A stretch of DNA of 17,176 nucleotides from QQUD01 sp039029915 (lineage in GTDB: Bacteria > Chloroflexota > Anaerolineae > Promineifilales > Promineifilaceae): assembly GCA_039029915.1 (NCBI GenBank), contig JBCCFD010000125.1, positions 1-17,176 on the forward strand, in the 5' to 3' direction. Positions within the stretch are counted from its first letter, which is position 1, and the number at the start of each line of letters is the position of its first letter. The position numbers and the translations under genes were made by a program. A model generated the notes under the pieces. It was not told where the DNA came from. It made no database searches and was given only the letters and a program-made list of their open reading frames with translations. Below are positions 7,049-14,878 of this stretch, in pieces.

Positions 7049-7109
7049 GTGAATGTCAAGGTTTCCACCTCATTGACAATTCACATTTAACAGCTCACAA
7101 TTGACAATT
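7049..7109 (+). promoter_or_regulatory. tRNA-Ser promoter with inverted and direct repeats
   Basis: TTGACA (7073-7078) and CACAAT (7096-7101) are 17 bases apart, and transcription would start a few bases ahead of the mature tRNA. ATTGACAATT occurs twice (7072-7081 and 7100-7109), and GTGAATGTCAA (7049-7059) pairs with TTGACAATTCAC (7073-7084) with one bulge. The repeats look like degenerate CAATTGACAATT-type intergenic sequence. Confidence 0.5.
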
Positions 7110-7114
7110 AATCT

Positions 7115-7199
7115 GGATGGGTGGCCGAGTGGATTAAGGCGCACGCCTGGAACGCGTGTTGGCAGCAATGTCTCGTGGGTTCGAATCCCACCCCATCCG
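7115..7199 (+). tRNA. tRNA-Ser(GGA)
   Basis: An 85-base class II tRNA. Acceptor GGATGGG (7115-7121) pairs with CCCATCC (7192-7198), with discriminator G. The D arm begins GCCGAG, the anticodon stem CACGC/GCGTG encloses loop CTGGAAC with anticodon GGA (reads UCC and UCU), a long variable arm follows, and the T arm is GTGGG-TTCGAAT-CCCAC. The 3' CCA is not encoded and must be added. Confidence 0.97.
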
Positions 7200-7207
7200 C
7201 TCCATAA

Positions 7208-7240
7208 AAAAGGCGTGATAAATTAAAAATCACGCCTTTT
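7208..7240 (+). terminator. Terminator after tRNA-Ser
   Basis: A perfect 12-bp stem, AAAAGGCGTGAT (7208-7219) with ATCACGCCTTTT (7229-7240), and a 9-base loop, 9 bases after the tRNA. It ends in a T run and should stop transcription before the kinase gene. Confidence 0.85.
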
Positions 7241-7468
7241 ACTTATGGAAACGTGCCAAAAACCCCTTATAATAAAATTTACCAACAAAATGTCATGCAA
7301 TTTGCAAGTTTGAAGCTGTTTAGTAAATCACAACGGGTTAGTAATCGGATAGAAATCATTTTAGAAGGTTTTAGCAATAACTTTCTATTTAAATAATTGT
7401 AGAAAAGAACCCAACAAATTCCAGTCCGCCTGATTTTTTCCATTTCGGGATTCTTCAAAGAAGTTTTT
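7241..7468. other. Intergenic leader of the kinase gene
   Basis: About 230 bases without a supported gene. TATAAT occurs at 7268-7273 without a convincing -35, so a promoter for the kinase is plausible but unproven; the leader would then be close to 190 bases. I see no clear riboswitch or repeat. Confidence 0.3.
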
Positions 7469-9718
7469 ATGAATCTTAGTGAATATAATGCCATAATTCC
7501 ATTGGTAACCGCGGGAGTTTATACATTAATCTTTGTCTTCCTATTTCTGCGCGGCATCCAATCTTCATCAAAGCAAGTGCGCTGGCTTTTAGCCGCGCTG
7601 GCATTTTCCTTAGGCTGGGAGTTTTCTCTTTTTTTTACTCGACTAGCTGAGTACCCCAATTTACCCATTTCACTACTCATCTTATCAACCGCCTGCATTT
7701 TTATCGTCACCGCCGAATATCTTGATTGGAAACCAAATCGGCGTTGGTATGTGCTTGGCATTTTGGCCATTGTCAGTGTTATCCTCATTAACTTTCTTGA
7801 GCCTCAAGAATCTTTTGTAATTTCTGATGTGCCTATTCGTGTAAGCCAGCTTCTTTCCTTAAGCACCTGGATAGCTCTACATGGTTTGACCCTCGGTTTC
7901 TCGATCCTTTTCTATAGGCAAACAAAATTCCCTTGGCACGCAAATCGGTTGCTTTTCTGGATACTCTCCCTTTTTGCACTTTTCATAGGCGAATCCCTAC
8001 TTTTATTTAATCTTTTAGTGCCTGTCGTTGTAGGTCAAACGTTACGACTTCTAAGTTTTGTTGGCTTTGTTTACGCCCTTTCGTCTTATCGAATTTTTGA
8101 TGTGCGCACGCGGTCACAAAAAGCATACGCTTTCATTATCATTAATACGCTATCAGGACTCCCACTGGCCGCTGCTATTTTTGTCGTCCAACAATACATC
8201 AACGAACTGACATCACTACAGCTGGCAATTATCATTTCTGCGATTGTAGTGTTCTGGTTTTTCTTCTATCAATCTTTCCGAAATTTAATTGAGAGAATTA
8301 CATACCGCTACATTTTGGGGGAAGATGTTAACACCAATAAAGTGGTTCGGGAATACAGCCAAGCGATTTCTAAAACGCTAGACATGCAGCAGCTGTCCAT
8401 TTTGATTGTCGGCACCCTCAGCGAGCTTCTTGAAATTAATCGCGGCGCACTGATGCTGGTCACTCAAAAAGAGGATAATTTGTATGAAATTGAGCCAATT
8501 CCAGCCATGGGGCGATTATCACGGGAACCTTTCTCATTTAGATGGGACAGTGTGTTTATAGAAAGTCTCGTTAAAAATCACCAACCTGTTTTGCAATACG
8601 ACTTAGACTTTAACCCAGACTTTAATTCGCTTTCTGATGAGTCTAAGCTGTGGCTTAATGAGCAAGCGATGGAAGTTTATGTATCCATTAAAGAGGGTGC
8701 CCAGCTAGTTGGCTTAATTGCAATCGGTCCCAAAAACACGGCCGTTCCCTATCAGCCCAGCGAACTAGAGCTGGTTCAAATTTTAGCTGACCAAACGGTC
8801 GTAGCCCTACAAAATGCCCGACTTTATGGTGAGATGGGCGACCAAAACGAAAAAATCCGCAATCTGAATAACAATCTTGTTGAGCAAAATGAGCGGCTCG
8901 AAATCATGGACCGCGTCAAATCAGACTTCATTACAATTGCCTCGCACGAGTTGCGCACACCGTTAACCCAAGTAAAAGGGTACACAGATATTTTATCTGC
9001 TATGAACGAAGAAAATGCGCTAACTCGCGAGCAAACACGAGAGATTGTTAACCACGTTAATCGAGCAACCCTACAGTTGGAAGGTCTAATCACAGCTATG
9101 CTCGATGCTAGCCAGCTTGACGTTGATGGTATGCAGCTGACATTTGTCAAAACGAAGATTGACACCATTATTCGTTTAGCAATTGAGCCTTTAGCTCAGG
9201 CTAGCCGCGAACGACAAATTTCTATTGGTATGCAAGGCGTCGAAGAGTTACCCTCAATTCAAGCAGATTTTAAACGCTTGGTGCAAACGTTTACCAACAT
9301 CATTGGGAACGCTATCAAATACACACCCGATCATGGCTCAATCGCGATTGAGGCACGCGTTATTCCCTCTCATGAAGTGGATGATGACCATATTGAAATT
9401 GTCATCTCAGATTCCGGTATCGGGATAGACTCTAAATTTCACGAGCTGATTTTTGAAAAATTCTTCCGCATTGGCGACCCGCAGCTTCACTCAACGGGCA
9501 GCACAAAATTTAAAGGAGCAGGCCCAGGTTTGGGCTTGCCTATTGCTCGTGGAGTGATTGAGGCGCATGGCGGTCAAATTTGGGTGGAATCGATTGGTGA
9601 GGATGAATCAATATTGCCCGGCAGCAAATTTTATATCACCTTACCGGTCACCCCGAAGGGTGCCTTCGTCAACTCGAATGGCGACTCTAACTCGCAACCT
9701 TCCTACCTTATTGGGTAA
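7469..9718 (+). CDS. Membrane sensor histidine kinase with GAF domain
   Basis: A 749-residue two-component sensor. Residues 1-270 contain eight or nine hydrophobic segments (about 10-28, 37-56, 68-82, 94-110, 130-148, 160-182, 189-206, 222-240, 252-268), a multi-helix membrane sensor. A GAF domain spans about 298-452, followed by a short coiled coil (455-485). The phosphoacceptor is H493 in ASHELRTPLTQ. The ATPase domain has N614 in NIIGNAIKYTP, DSGIGID (648-654) and GPGLGLPIARG (685-695). All catalytic boxes are intact. No response regulator is adjacent, so the partner must be elsewhere. GAAG lies before the ATG. The signal is unknown. Confidence 0.9.
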   Translation: MNLSEYNAIIPLVTAGVYTLIFVFLFLRGIQSSSKQVRWLLAALAFSLGWEFSLFFTRLAEYPNLPISLLILSTACIFIVTAEYLDWKPNRRWYVLGILAIVSVILINFLEPQESFVISDVPIRVSQLLSLSTWIALHGLTLGFSILFYRQTKFPWHANRLLFWILSLFALFIGESLLLFNLLVPVVVGQTLRLLSFVGFVYALSSYRIFDVRTRSQKAYAFIIINTLSGLPLAAAIFVVQQYINELTSLQLAIIISAIVVFWFFFYQSFRNLIERITYRYILGEDVNTNKVVREYSQAISKTLDMQQLSILIVGTLSELLEINRGALMLVTQKEDNLYEIEPIPAMGRLSREPFSFRWDSVFIESLVKNHQPVLQYDLDFNPDFNSLSDESKLWLNEQAMEVYVSIKEGAQLVGLIAIGPKNTAVPYQPSELELVQILADQTVVALQNARLYGEMGDQNEKIRNLNNNLVEQNERLEIMDRVKSDFITIASHELRTPLTQVKGYTDILSAMNEENALTREQTREIVNHVNRATLQLEGLITAMLDASQLDVDGMQLTFVKTKIDTIIRLAIEPLAQASRERQISIGMQGVEELPSIQADFKRLVQTFTNIIGNAIKYTPDHGSIAIEARVIPSHEVDDDHIEIVISDSGIGIDSKFHELIFEKFFRIGDPQLHSTGSTKFKGAGPGLGLPIARGVIEAHGGQIWVESIGEDESILPGSKFYITLPVTPKGAFVNSNGDSNSQPSYLIG

Positions 9719-9831
9719 CGTCACGGTTAAAAGCCTTTTTTTGTATTGTATTGCGAATTTCTTTTTCAACTGAAACAATAAATTATAAGTAGTATTGTAA
9801 AAGTAGTACGGTTTCCTTATTGGAGGTCATC

Positions 9832-10869
9832 ATGTCTGTAACGGAACGAAAAAATGCACTGGTATTATCAGGCGGGGGTGGGCGCGGTGCCTACCACATC
9901 GGTGTTTTACGATTTTTAGAAGAGCACGAATGGTTTCCCAACATTGTGTCGGGAACATCGATTGGCGCTGTTAACGGGGCAGCCATTGCATCAGGACACA
10001 ATGCCTATTCGCTCTGGGCGCTTTGGAAACGATTGGAAACCAAGCATGTCCAAAAACCGCATATCAGCCTCAAGAGCAATTTTTTCTTAGACACCCAACC
10101 ACTTAGAGAAACGTTGGAAAAATCCGGCTGGGTCAATTTTGACCGGATAAATTCACCAGAAACGGCCGTTCATCTGCGGGTCACGGCCACTGAAATCTCC
10201 ACAGGCCATCTCCACGTCTTTGGCAATAGCGACGATGTTTACCCCAGCAAAATGCAGCAGGAGCCTATTCATCTCGATCACATCATAGCCAGTTGTTCAA
10301 TTCCTATTGTTTATCCAGCCACCAAGCTCAACGGTGGCCTATTTTGGGACGGGGCAACGGTAGCCAACACACCTCTCAGCCCAGCTATTGATGCCGGAGC
10401 TGAAGAGATTGTCGTCGTGCTAATGACGCCTTGGGATGATAACGATGATGGCGTCACATTAGATCCACCCAAAACGCATCTCTCATCAGCCAGCACAATG
10501 CTTGAATGGGCGCTCCTCGCCTCCTTCCAGTCTGATCTCAAAATGTTCCGCCACGTTAATGAACTGGTGCGTTTGCAAATTGAAAATGCCCGGCTTAAAG
10601 CCGCTAATTCCCTGCTTCTAAGCCAGGTTCGCGGCGAAGAACCAGATTTTGTAGATGAAGATGGGGATGGAGTGCCTGACATTATCCAGGATAAATATCA
10701 TGCCTTGCCAGAACCCATCATAATCGCACCCCGACGCTCTATCTCGGTTGACCAAATCCTCCGCTATAATCGCGAGGGTCATGAACGGCTGTTCGAAATG
10801 GGATACGAAGATGCTCGCCGGGCCTGGAAAGCGGCTGGGCGTGTCGTTGAAGGAGAAGCGGCCGTTTAA
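9832..10869 (+). CDS. Patatin-like phospholipase with a DxDxDG loop
   Basis: A 345-residue patatin-family serine lipase. The oxyanion loop is GGGGRG (14-19), the nucleophile S43 in GTSIG, and the second dyad residue D173 in DGA; all are present, so it is probably an active acyl hydrolase. No signal peptide. After the catalytic domain, residues 275-283 read DEDGDGVPD, a calcium-loop pattern of the DxDxDG kind seen in thrombospondin-type-3 and dockerin repeats, which is unexpected in a cytoplasmic patatin. The ATG at 9832 follows GGAGG (9822-9826) and is preferred over the in-frame ATG at 9820. The gene ends in GCGGCCGT just before the stop, a one-base variant of the window's octamer. Confidence 0.88.
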   Translation: MSVTERKNALVLSGGGGRGAYHIGVLRFLEEHEWFPNIVSGTSIGAVNGAAIASGHNAYSLWALWKRLETKHVQKPHISLKSNFFLDTQPLRETLEKSGWVNFDRINSPETAVHLRVTATEISTGHLHVFGNSDDVYPSKMQQEPIHLDHIIASCSIPIVYPATKLNGGLFWDGATVANTPLSPAIDAGAEEIVVVLMTPWDDNDDGVTLDPPKTHLSSASTMLEWALLASFQSDLKMFRHVNELVRLQIENARLKAANSLLLSQVRGEEPDFVDEDGDGVPDIIQDKYHALPEPIIIAPRRSISVDQILRYNREGHERLFEMGYEDARRAWKAAGRVVEGEAAV

Positions 10870-10905
10870 GTGAAACGTCACTTTTCATGCCCTCCTTTAC
10901 CATAT

Positions 10906-10945
10906 TTCACGAATCCCCTACTTCTCAGATACAATTGCGCCACGT
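10906..10945 (+). promoter_or_regulatory. Probable leaderless promoter of the mcrB-like gene
   Basis: TTCACG (10906-10911) and TACAAT (10930-10935) are 18 bases apart. The -10 ends ten bases before the ATG at 10946 and no ribosome site is visible, so the transcript would start within a few bases of the start codon. Confidence 0.5.
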
Positions 10946-12550
10946 ATGAGTGGCTGGCAGACGAATCAACTAATTGAATTAATCCAACGACGATATCCTG
11001 ATTGGGAGAGTTTTGAGCATCCGCAATATTTAACGGATGAAATCAAATCTAAAAAGAAGCTTGTTGAAAAAGCATCTCACTTTTTAGCTCAAGAGCCGCT
11101 GGATAAACTCATCAATGCGGGTCAATTTGATGAAATCCTAACGAATCTCAATCGACTAACCCGGCAAACAAATCTACTTTGGCGGCGAGTACCCAGTTCG
11201 GGAGATACGGCCGTTCTTGAGTCCTCCAATCTCGACAAAGCCCAATTCTGCATCAAAATTCGCAACCTGCTGCATGGTGATCGCTCATCAGGTGAACGTT
11301 TACAAACATTTTCTGAGTATTTAGAGGGAGCTAGCCTGCCCAATAAATGGCCATTCGTCACTTTTTTGATGTATGTTGTTCATCCGCAAACAGACCTCAT
11401 TATCAAATCTCGGTCAGCCAATTGGTTTTTGCAGTTTATGGGCATCAATCATCCGCTGGATAAAATACCGAACGGGGATGCGTATGAAAGATTGCAGCAG
11501 TTGGCTTTAGACCTGTTAGAGCGCTTAAAAGGATATGGCGCAGTTGATATGCTTGACGTCCAAAGTGCTATTTGGATTGGCATGCGCGAAAGCAAAAAAT
11601 CAGTCGGGTCTCTAGATCACAAAAGTCAGGTCTTTCTCGACATTCCACCTACCCCACCCATGAACACCTTAGCCACAGCTGAACCAGTGCTCAAGGAAAA
11701 CAACACAGCAGGCTATCAAACGCCATCTCCTTATTCTCTTGGCACAATGATTCAAGAGACTGGGTTGATGAAAGAGGAAATTGACCGCTGGCTCAAGGTG
11801 CTAGAGCGTAAAAAGCAGCTCATGTTTTATGGCCCTCCTGGAACTGGCAAAACGTTTTATGCTGAGAAGCTAGGCAAACTCATCGCGCATAAAACGTCTG
11901 GAATTTATGAAACGATTCAGTTTCATCCTGCCTACAGCTATGAGGATTTTTTGGAAGGGTTACGGCCGTTAACCCAAAATGGGCAAGTCGTTTTTCAAAA
12001 AGTAGCCGGACAATTCCTCAAATTCTGCCAAAAAGCAGAGCAATACAAAGGAACATGCATCCTCATCATTGACGAAATCAATCGGGCCAACCTACCATCC
12101 GTTTTTGGCGAACTAATGCACCTGTTGGAATATCGAGATAAGTCAATGACATTAGCGTCCGGTACTTCATTTAAAATACCGGCTAATGTTCGACTGATTG
12201 CGACCATGAACAGCGCCGATCGCTCATTAGCCCTGGTTGACTTTGCCCTCCGCCGCCGATTTGCATTCTTGCACCTGCCCCCACGTTATGAACTGCTGAA
12301 TCACTATCACACCGAATCAAAAGTCAATCTAAACGATCTGATTAAATCATTAAAGGCCATCAATGATTTAATAGGTGATTCGAATTATGCGATTGGACAC
12401 TCCTACTTTCTGCTTCCTGACCTTCATCTTCATTTAAAAAATATATGGGAACTAGAAATTATCCCTTACCTTCACGAATATTTCATAGGCGCACCAGAGC
12501 AGATCGCTCAGTTTAGCTGGGAATCAGTTCAAGACAGGATGATTGGTTAA
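10946..12550 (+). CDS. McrB-type AAA+ NTPase without McrC
   Basis: A 534-residue protein with a C-terminal McrB/dynein-type AAA+ domain. Walker A is GPPGTGKT (296-303), Walker B LIIDEINRAN (373-382) and the McrB signature MNSADRS (421-427), with arginines at 436-438 (RRR). The C-terminus has IGHSYF (484-489) and IIPYLHEYF, as in GTP-using McrB proteins. Residues 1-220 form an N-terminal module of unrecognised family; WPFVTFLMYVVHP and SRSANWFLQF are its most ordered-looking parts. 220-270 is a linker. McrBC restriction needs the McrC nuclease, but no such gene lies on either side, so this is an orphan motor whose role in restriction is unproven. Two ACGGCCGT copies lie within. Confidence 0.85.
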   Translation: MSGWQTNQLIELIQRRYPDWESFEHPQYLTDEIKSKKKLVEKASHFLAQEPLDKLINAGQFDEILTNLNRLTRQTNLLWRRVPSSGDTAVLESSNLDKAQFCIKIRNLLHGDRSSGERLQTFSEYLEGASLPNKWPFVTFLMYVVHPQTDLIIKSRSANWFLQFMGINHPLDKIPNGDAYERLQQLALDLLERLKGYGAVDMLDVQSAIWIGMRESKKSVGSLDHKSQVFLDIPPTPPMNTLATAEPVLKENNTAGYQTPSPYSLGTMIQETGLMKEEIDRWLKVLERKKQLMFYGPPGTGKTFYAEKLGKLIAHKTSGIYETIQFHPAYSYEDFLEGLRPLTQNGQVVFQKVAGQFLKFCQKAEQYKGTCILIIDEINRANLPSVFGELMHLLEYRDKSMTLASGTSFKIPANVRLIATMNSADRSLALVDFALRRRFAFLHLPPRYELLNHYHTESKVNLNDLIKSLKAINDLIGDSNYAIGHSYFLLPDLHLHLKNIWELEIIPYLHEYFIGAPEQIAQFSWESVQDRMIG

Positions 12551-12596
12551 CTCGGAAACGGTTTCGCCTTCATTAATCATCCCTCACAGCCAAAAT

Positions 12597-12664
12597 TTGC
12601 CATTACAACTTTCACTGTTAATAATCGTAATGCAAGTGTCCTTTATTTCTAACCTCAGGAGGTT
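12597..12664 (+). promoter_or_regulatory. Promoter and hairpin-embedded ribosome site of DUF6159 gene
   Basis: TTGCCA (12597-12602) and AATAAT (12620-12625) are 17 bases apart, each one mismatch from consensus. AGGAGG (12657-12662) sits within the inverted repeat AACCTCAGGAGGTT (12651-12664), which could weakly mask the ribosome site. Confidence 0.5.
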
Positions 12665-12672
12665 GATTAGTC

Positions 12673-13518
12673 ATGTTTCGACGTTTATCGAATAGCTGGG
12701 AGCTAACCAAAGCAAGCTGGCAAGTGCTGCAAAAAGACAAGGAGCTCATGATTTTCCCAGTCATCGCATTTTTCGCTTCGATTATTGTGATGATTACGTT
12801 TGCTGTGCCCTCTTTTTTAGCAGGGCTTTTTGACGCCACGGTTGGGAGTGAAATCCCAATTATGGGCTACATCATCGGCTTTCTTTTTTATGTCTGCCTT
12901 TACTTTGTAACCATTTTTTCAAACTCTGCTCTCATTGGGGCGGCTATGATTCGCTTAGAAGGAGGGGACCCCACTGTCCGAGATGGTCTTGATATTGCGA
13001 TGAAGCATATCGGCTCGATTTTTGGGTATGCGATTATTTCAGCAACTGTCGGGATGATACTACGATTCCTATCTGAACGGGCGGGGATTATCGGCCGTAT
13101 TGTGATTGGCCTCATTGGATTTGCTTGGACGGTTGCCACTTTTTTGGTGATACCTGTCTTAGTGATTGAAGGGGTTGGGCCAATGGAGGCCGTTCAACGC
13201 AGTGCTGGCATGCTTAAAAAGACCTGGGGTGAACAGATCATCGGCAATTTAGGAGTTGGCGCTGTATTTGGTTTGATGACCTTCGGCGTCATTTTAGTCG
13301 GTATCCCTATCGTAATTTTAGCGGCCGCCACAGAAAGCGTCGTCGCCATTGTTTTGGCAATCGCCCTCATCATTTTAGTAATTATGGCACTGGTATTGGT
13401 TAGCAATACGTTGAGCGGTATCTACATTGCAGCCGTATATCGATATGCGACCACGGGTGAAGCTGGTAACTATTTTGACGCTAGCATGGTTGAAGGTGCA
13501 TTTAAACCTAAAAAATAA
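12673..13518 (+). CDS. DUF6159-type polytopic membrane protein
   Basis: A 281-residue integral membrane protein with about six hydrophobic segments (27-51, 62-92, 113-133, 138-165, 193-219, 223-256). The N-terminal NSWELTKASWQVLQKDKELMIFPV and the central EGVGPMEAVQRSAGMLKKTWGEQI match what I recall of the DUF6159 family (also loosely like the glycerophosphoryl diester phosphodiesterase membrane domain). No catalytic residues are evident and its function is unknown. AGGAGG with a 10-base gap sets the start. It has its own promoter and a terminator, so it is monocistronic. Confidence 0.8.
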   Translation: MFRRLSNSWELTKASWQVLQKDKELMIFPVIAFFASIIVMITFAVPSFLAGLFDATVGSEIPIMGYIIGFLFYVCLYFVTIFSNSALIGAAMIRLEGGDPTVRDGLDIAMKHIGSIFGYAIISATVGMILRFLSERAGIIGRIVIGLIGFAWTVATFLVIPVLVIEGVGPMEAVQRSAGMLKKTWGEQIIGNLGVGAVFGLMTFGVILVGIPIVILAAATESVVAIVLAIALIILVIMALVLVSNTLSGIYIAAVYRYATTGEAGNYFDASMVEGAFKPKK

Positions 13519-13563
13519 TAAATTTATTTGAAGCCCCGCTTCTCAAAAAAACAGTCTGAAATT

Positions 13564-13593
13564 AAAAGCTCTATCTACCGGTAGGGCTTTTTT
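13564..13593 (+). terminator. Terminator after DUF6159 gene
   Basis: AAAAGCTCTA (13564-13573) pairs with TAGGGCTTTT (13582-13591) through one G-T pair around an 8-base loop, followed by further T residues. Confidence 0.8.
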
Positions 13594-13667
13594 ATTGAAG
13601 ATTGTTCATTTGTCTATTTGCGCTGTGGGGATGAGACAGGTAAAAAAGCGGTTCGAGGAATTTTCGG

Positions 13668-14369
13668 ATGAACGCTTCATTGTATTCTTGGATTTGTAGA
13701 CATTATCGGCGATTACGGCCGTTTATCTTTTTAATTCCCTGTGTGGGACTCCCCCTTTTCTTTGGGGCAACGTGGATCAGCAGCGTCTCGCTCTTGTTGG
13801 GGCTTTTGTTGTTTAGCGTGTTTGTTTGGAATATCCAACCGAGACATTATGAACCAGCTTGGCAAGAAGTTGCTCAAAAAGCAGGCTTAGAATTTATGAC
13901 ACGAACAAAAGAGGCTGGCGCTTATGTAATGGGGGTGATTAACGGCCGTAAACTCAACCTTACCGCCCAAAATCCCCTGCCAAGCCTCAGCCAAACGCCT
14001 CAAACACGATTAGCCATTGACCTAAATGGCGAGCAAATCCACAGCTTCACGCTAACCAGCACCAACAAGCGCGAACGAGATGCCCGCAAGCTTTACAATC
14101 TCAACAATGGCATCGGCATTCTAGAGCTAGACGAGCTTTTTACGTTTAAAAATCAAACAGACCACCCTATTGCGCCCCTATTTACAGACGCGCTGACTCA
14201 ACAACTGGCTCGTATTGGCCATTCGGAAACTGACCAGACAATCGAATTGACGCCAACTCAAATTATCTACACCGCCCAATCGATTTTGCTCAATCAGCAG
14301 ACGCTCATATTTTTGATTGGATTGATGGGAGAGCTAGCTGATAGAGTGGAGATGAATCATCATGAGTAA
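13668..14369 (+). CDS. Hypothetical membrane-anchored protein
   Basis: A 233-residue protein I do not recognise. Two hydrophobic segments (about 18-33 and 36-56) form an N-terminal hairpin anchor; the rest (58-233) is a soluble, probably cytoplasmic domain with alternating strands (RLAIDLNGEQIHSFTLTS and GIGILELDELFTF) and a helical C-terminus. The basic N-terminus (RHYRRLR) favours a cytoplasmic start. GAGGAA lies about nine bases before the ATG. Two ACGGCCGT octamers fall within the first 100 codons (LRPF and NGRK), showing that the gene shares its compositional history with the others. No operon partner is clear. Confidence 0.65.
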   Translation: MNASLYSWICRHYRRLRPFIFLIPCVGLPLFFGATWISSVSLLLGLLLFSVFVWNIQPRHYEPAWQEVAQKAGLEFMTRTKEAGAYVMGVINGRKLNLTAQNPLPSLSQTPQTRLAIDLNGEQIHSFTLTSTNKRERDARKLYNLNNGIGILELDELFTFKNQTDHPIAPLFTDALTQQLARIGHSETDQTIELTPTQIIYTAQSILLNQQTLIFLIGLMGELADRVEMNHHE

Positions 14370-14512
14370 GTCGACAGCGCGCCACACGGTGCAGATTACA
14401 AATGAATGTCAATAGCTAGAGCTAGAGTATAGAGGGAGGCAGACAACCAAAGATTGCTTTCGAGCGTCTCAAGCTAACGGGCTGACAAGCTATTTACGAA
14501 GGAGGCAAAATG

Positions 14513-14878
14513 ATGGATCAAAACATTCAAACGGCTCTCGAAAATGATGAGGTGATTGACATTACCACAATCGGTCGCAAGAGCGGCCAACCGCGGCGCA
14601 TTGAAATTTGGTTTCGACAGGTCAACGGCCGTATCTACATTACCGGTACCCCTGGCACACGTCACTGGTACGCCAATATGCTGGCCAATCCCCGTATTAC
14701 TTTCCACCTCAAACAATCAGTAACAGCCGATCTGCCAGCAACAGTGCACCCCATCACGGATAACGCTGCGCGGCGCCAAATCTTCTCTGATCCCGTTATG
14801 CGCTGGTATCATCAGCGGGCACAAGATATCGAAGCACTCGTTGAGCGAAGTCCGCTGGTAGAGGTCATTTTTGACTAA
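14513..14878 (+). CDS. DDN/F420-type nitroreductase-family oxidoreductase
   Basis: A 121-residue split-barrel flavin/deazaflavin protein of the DDN family. The signatures are TTIGRKSGQPRRIEIWF (18-34), YITGTPGT (42-49) and HWYANMLANPRITFH (51-65). Family members use coenzyme F420H2 to reduce quinones or nitro compounds, but some divergent members bind other cofactors, so the substrate is open. Two adjacent ATGs (14510 and 14513) follow GGAGG at 14501-14505; the second gives a normal seven-base gap and is chosen. Its stop shares the four bases CTAA with the converging lipoprotein gene. One ACGGCCGT encodes NGR at 38-40. Confidence 0.85.
   Translation: MDQNIQTALENDEVIDITTIGRKSGQPRRIEIWFRQVNGRIYITGTPGTRHWYANMLANPRITFHLKQSVTADLPATVHPITDNAARRQIFSDPVMRWYHQRAQDIEALVERSPLVEVIFD

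Noticed and set aside
7279..7494. 71-codon open frame on the - strand in the kinase leader
   Set aside because: It overlaps the kinase start, shows no recognisable motif and has no clear ribosome site.
10946..12550. A complete McrBC restriction system
   Set aside because: No McrC-like gene adjoins the McrB-type gene, and the HNH gene 3.4 kb away is separated by unrelated genes.
13321..13328. GCGGCCGC (NotI site) as another octamer copy
   Set aside because: It shares only the CGGCCG core and differs at both outer positions, so it was not counted.
14361..14414. 17-codon frame (MSKSTARHTVQ...) overlapping the end of the membrane-protein gene
   Set aside because: Too short, with no ribosome site of its own or recognisable product; probably chance.
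14413..14427. Short CTAGAG tandem upstream of the DDN-type gene
   Set aside because: Only two to three imperfect units; too little to call a functional repeat.
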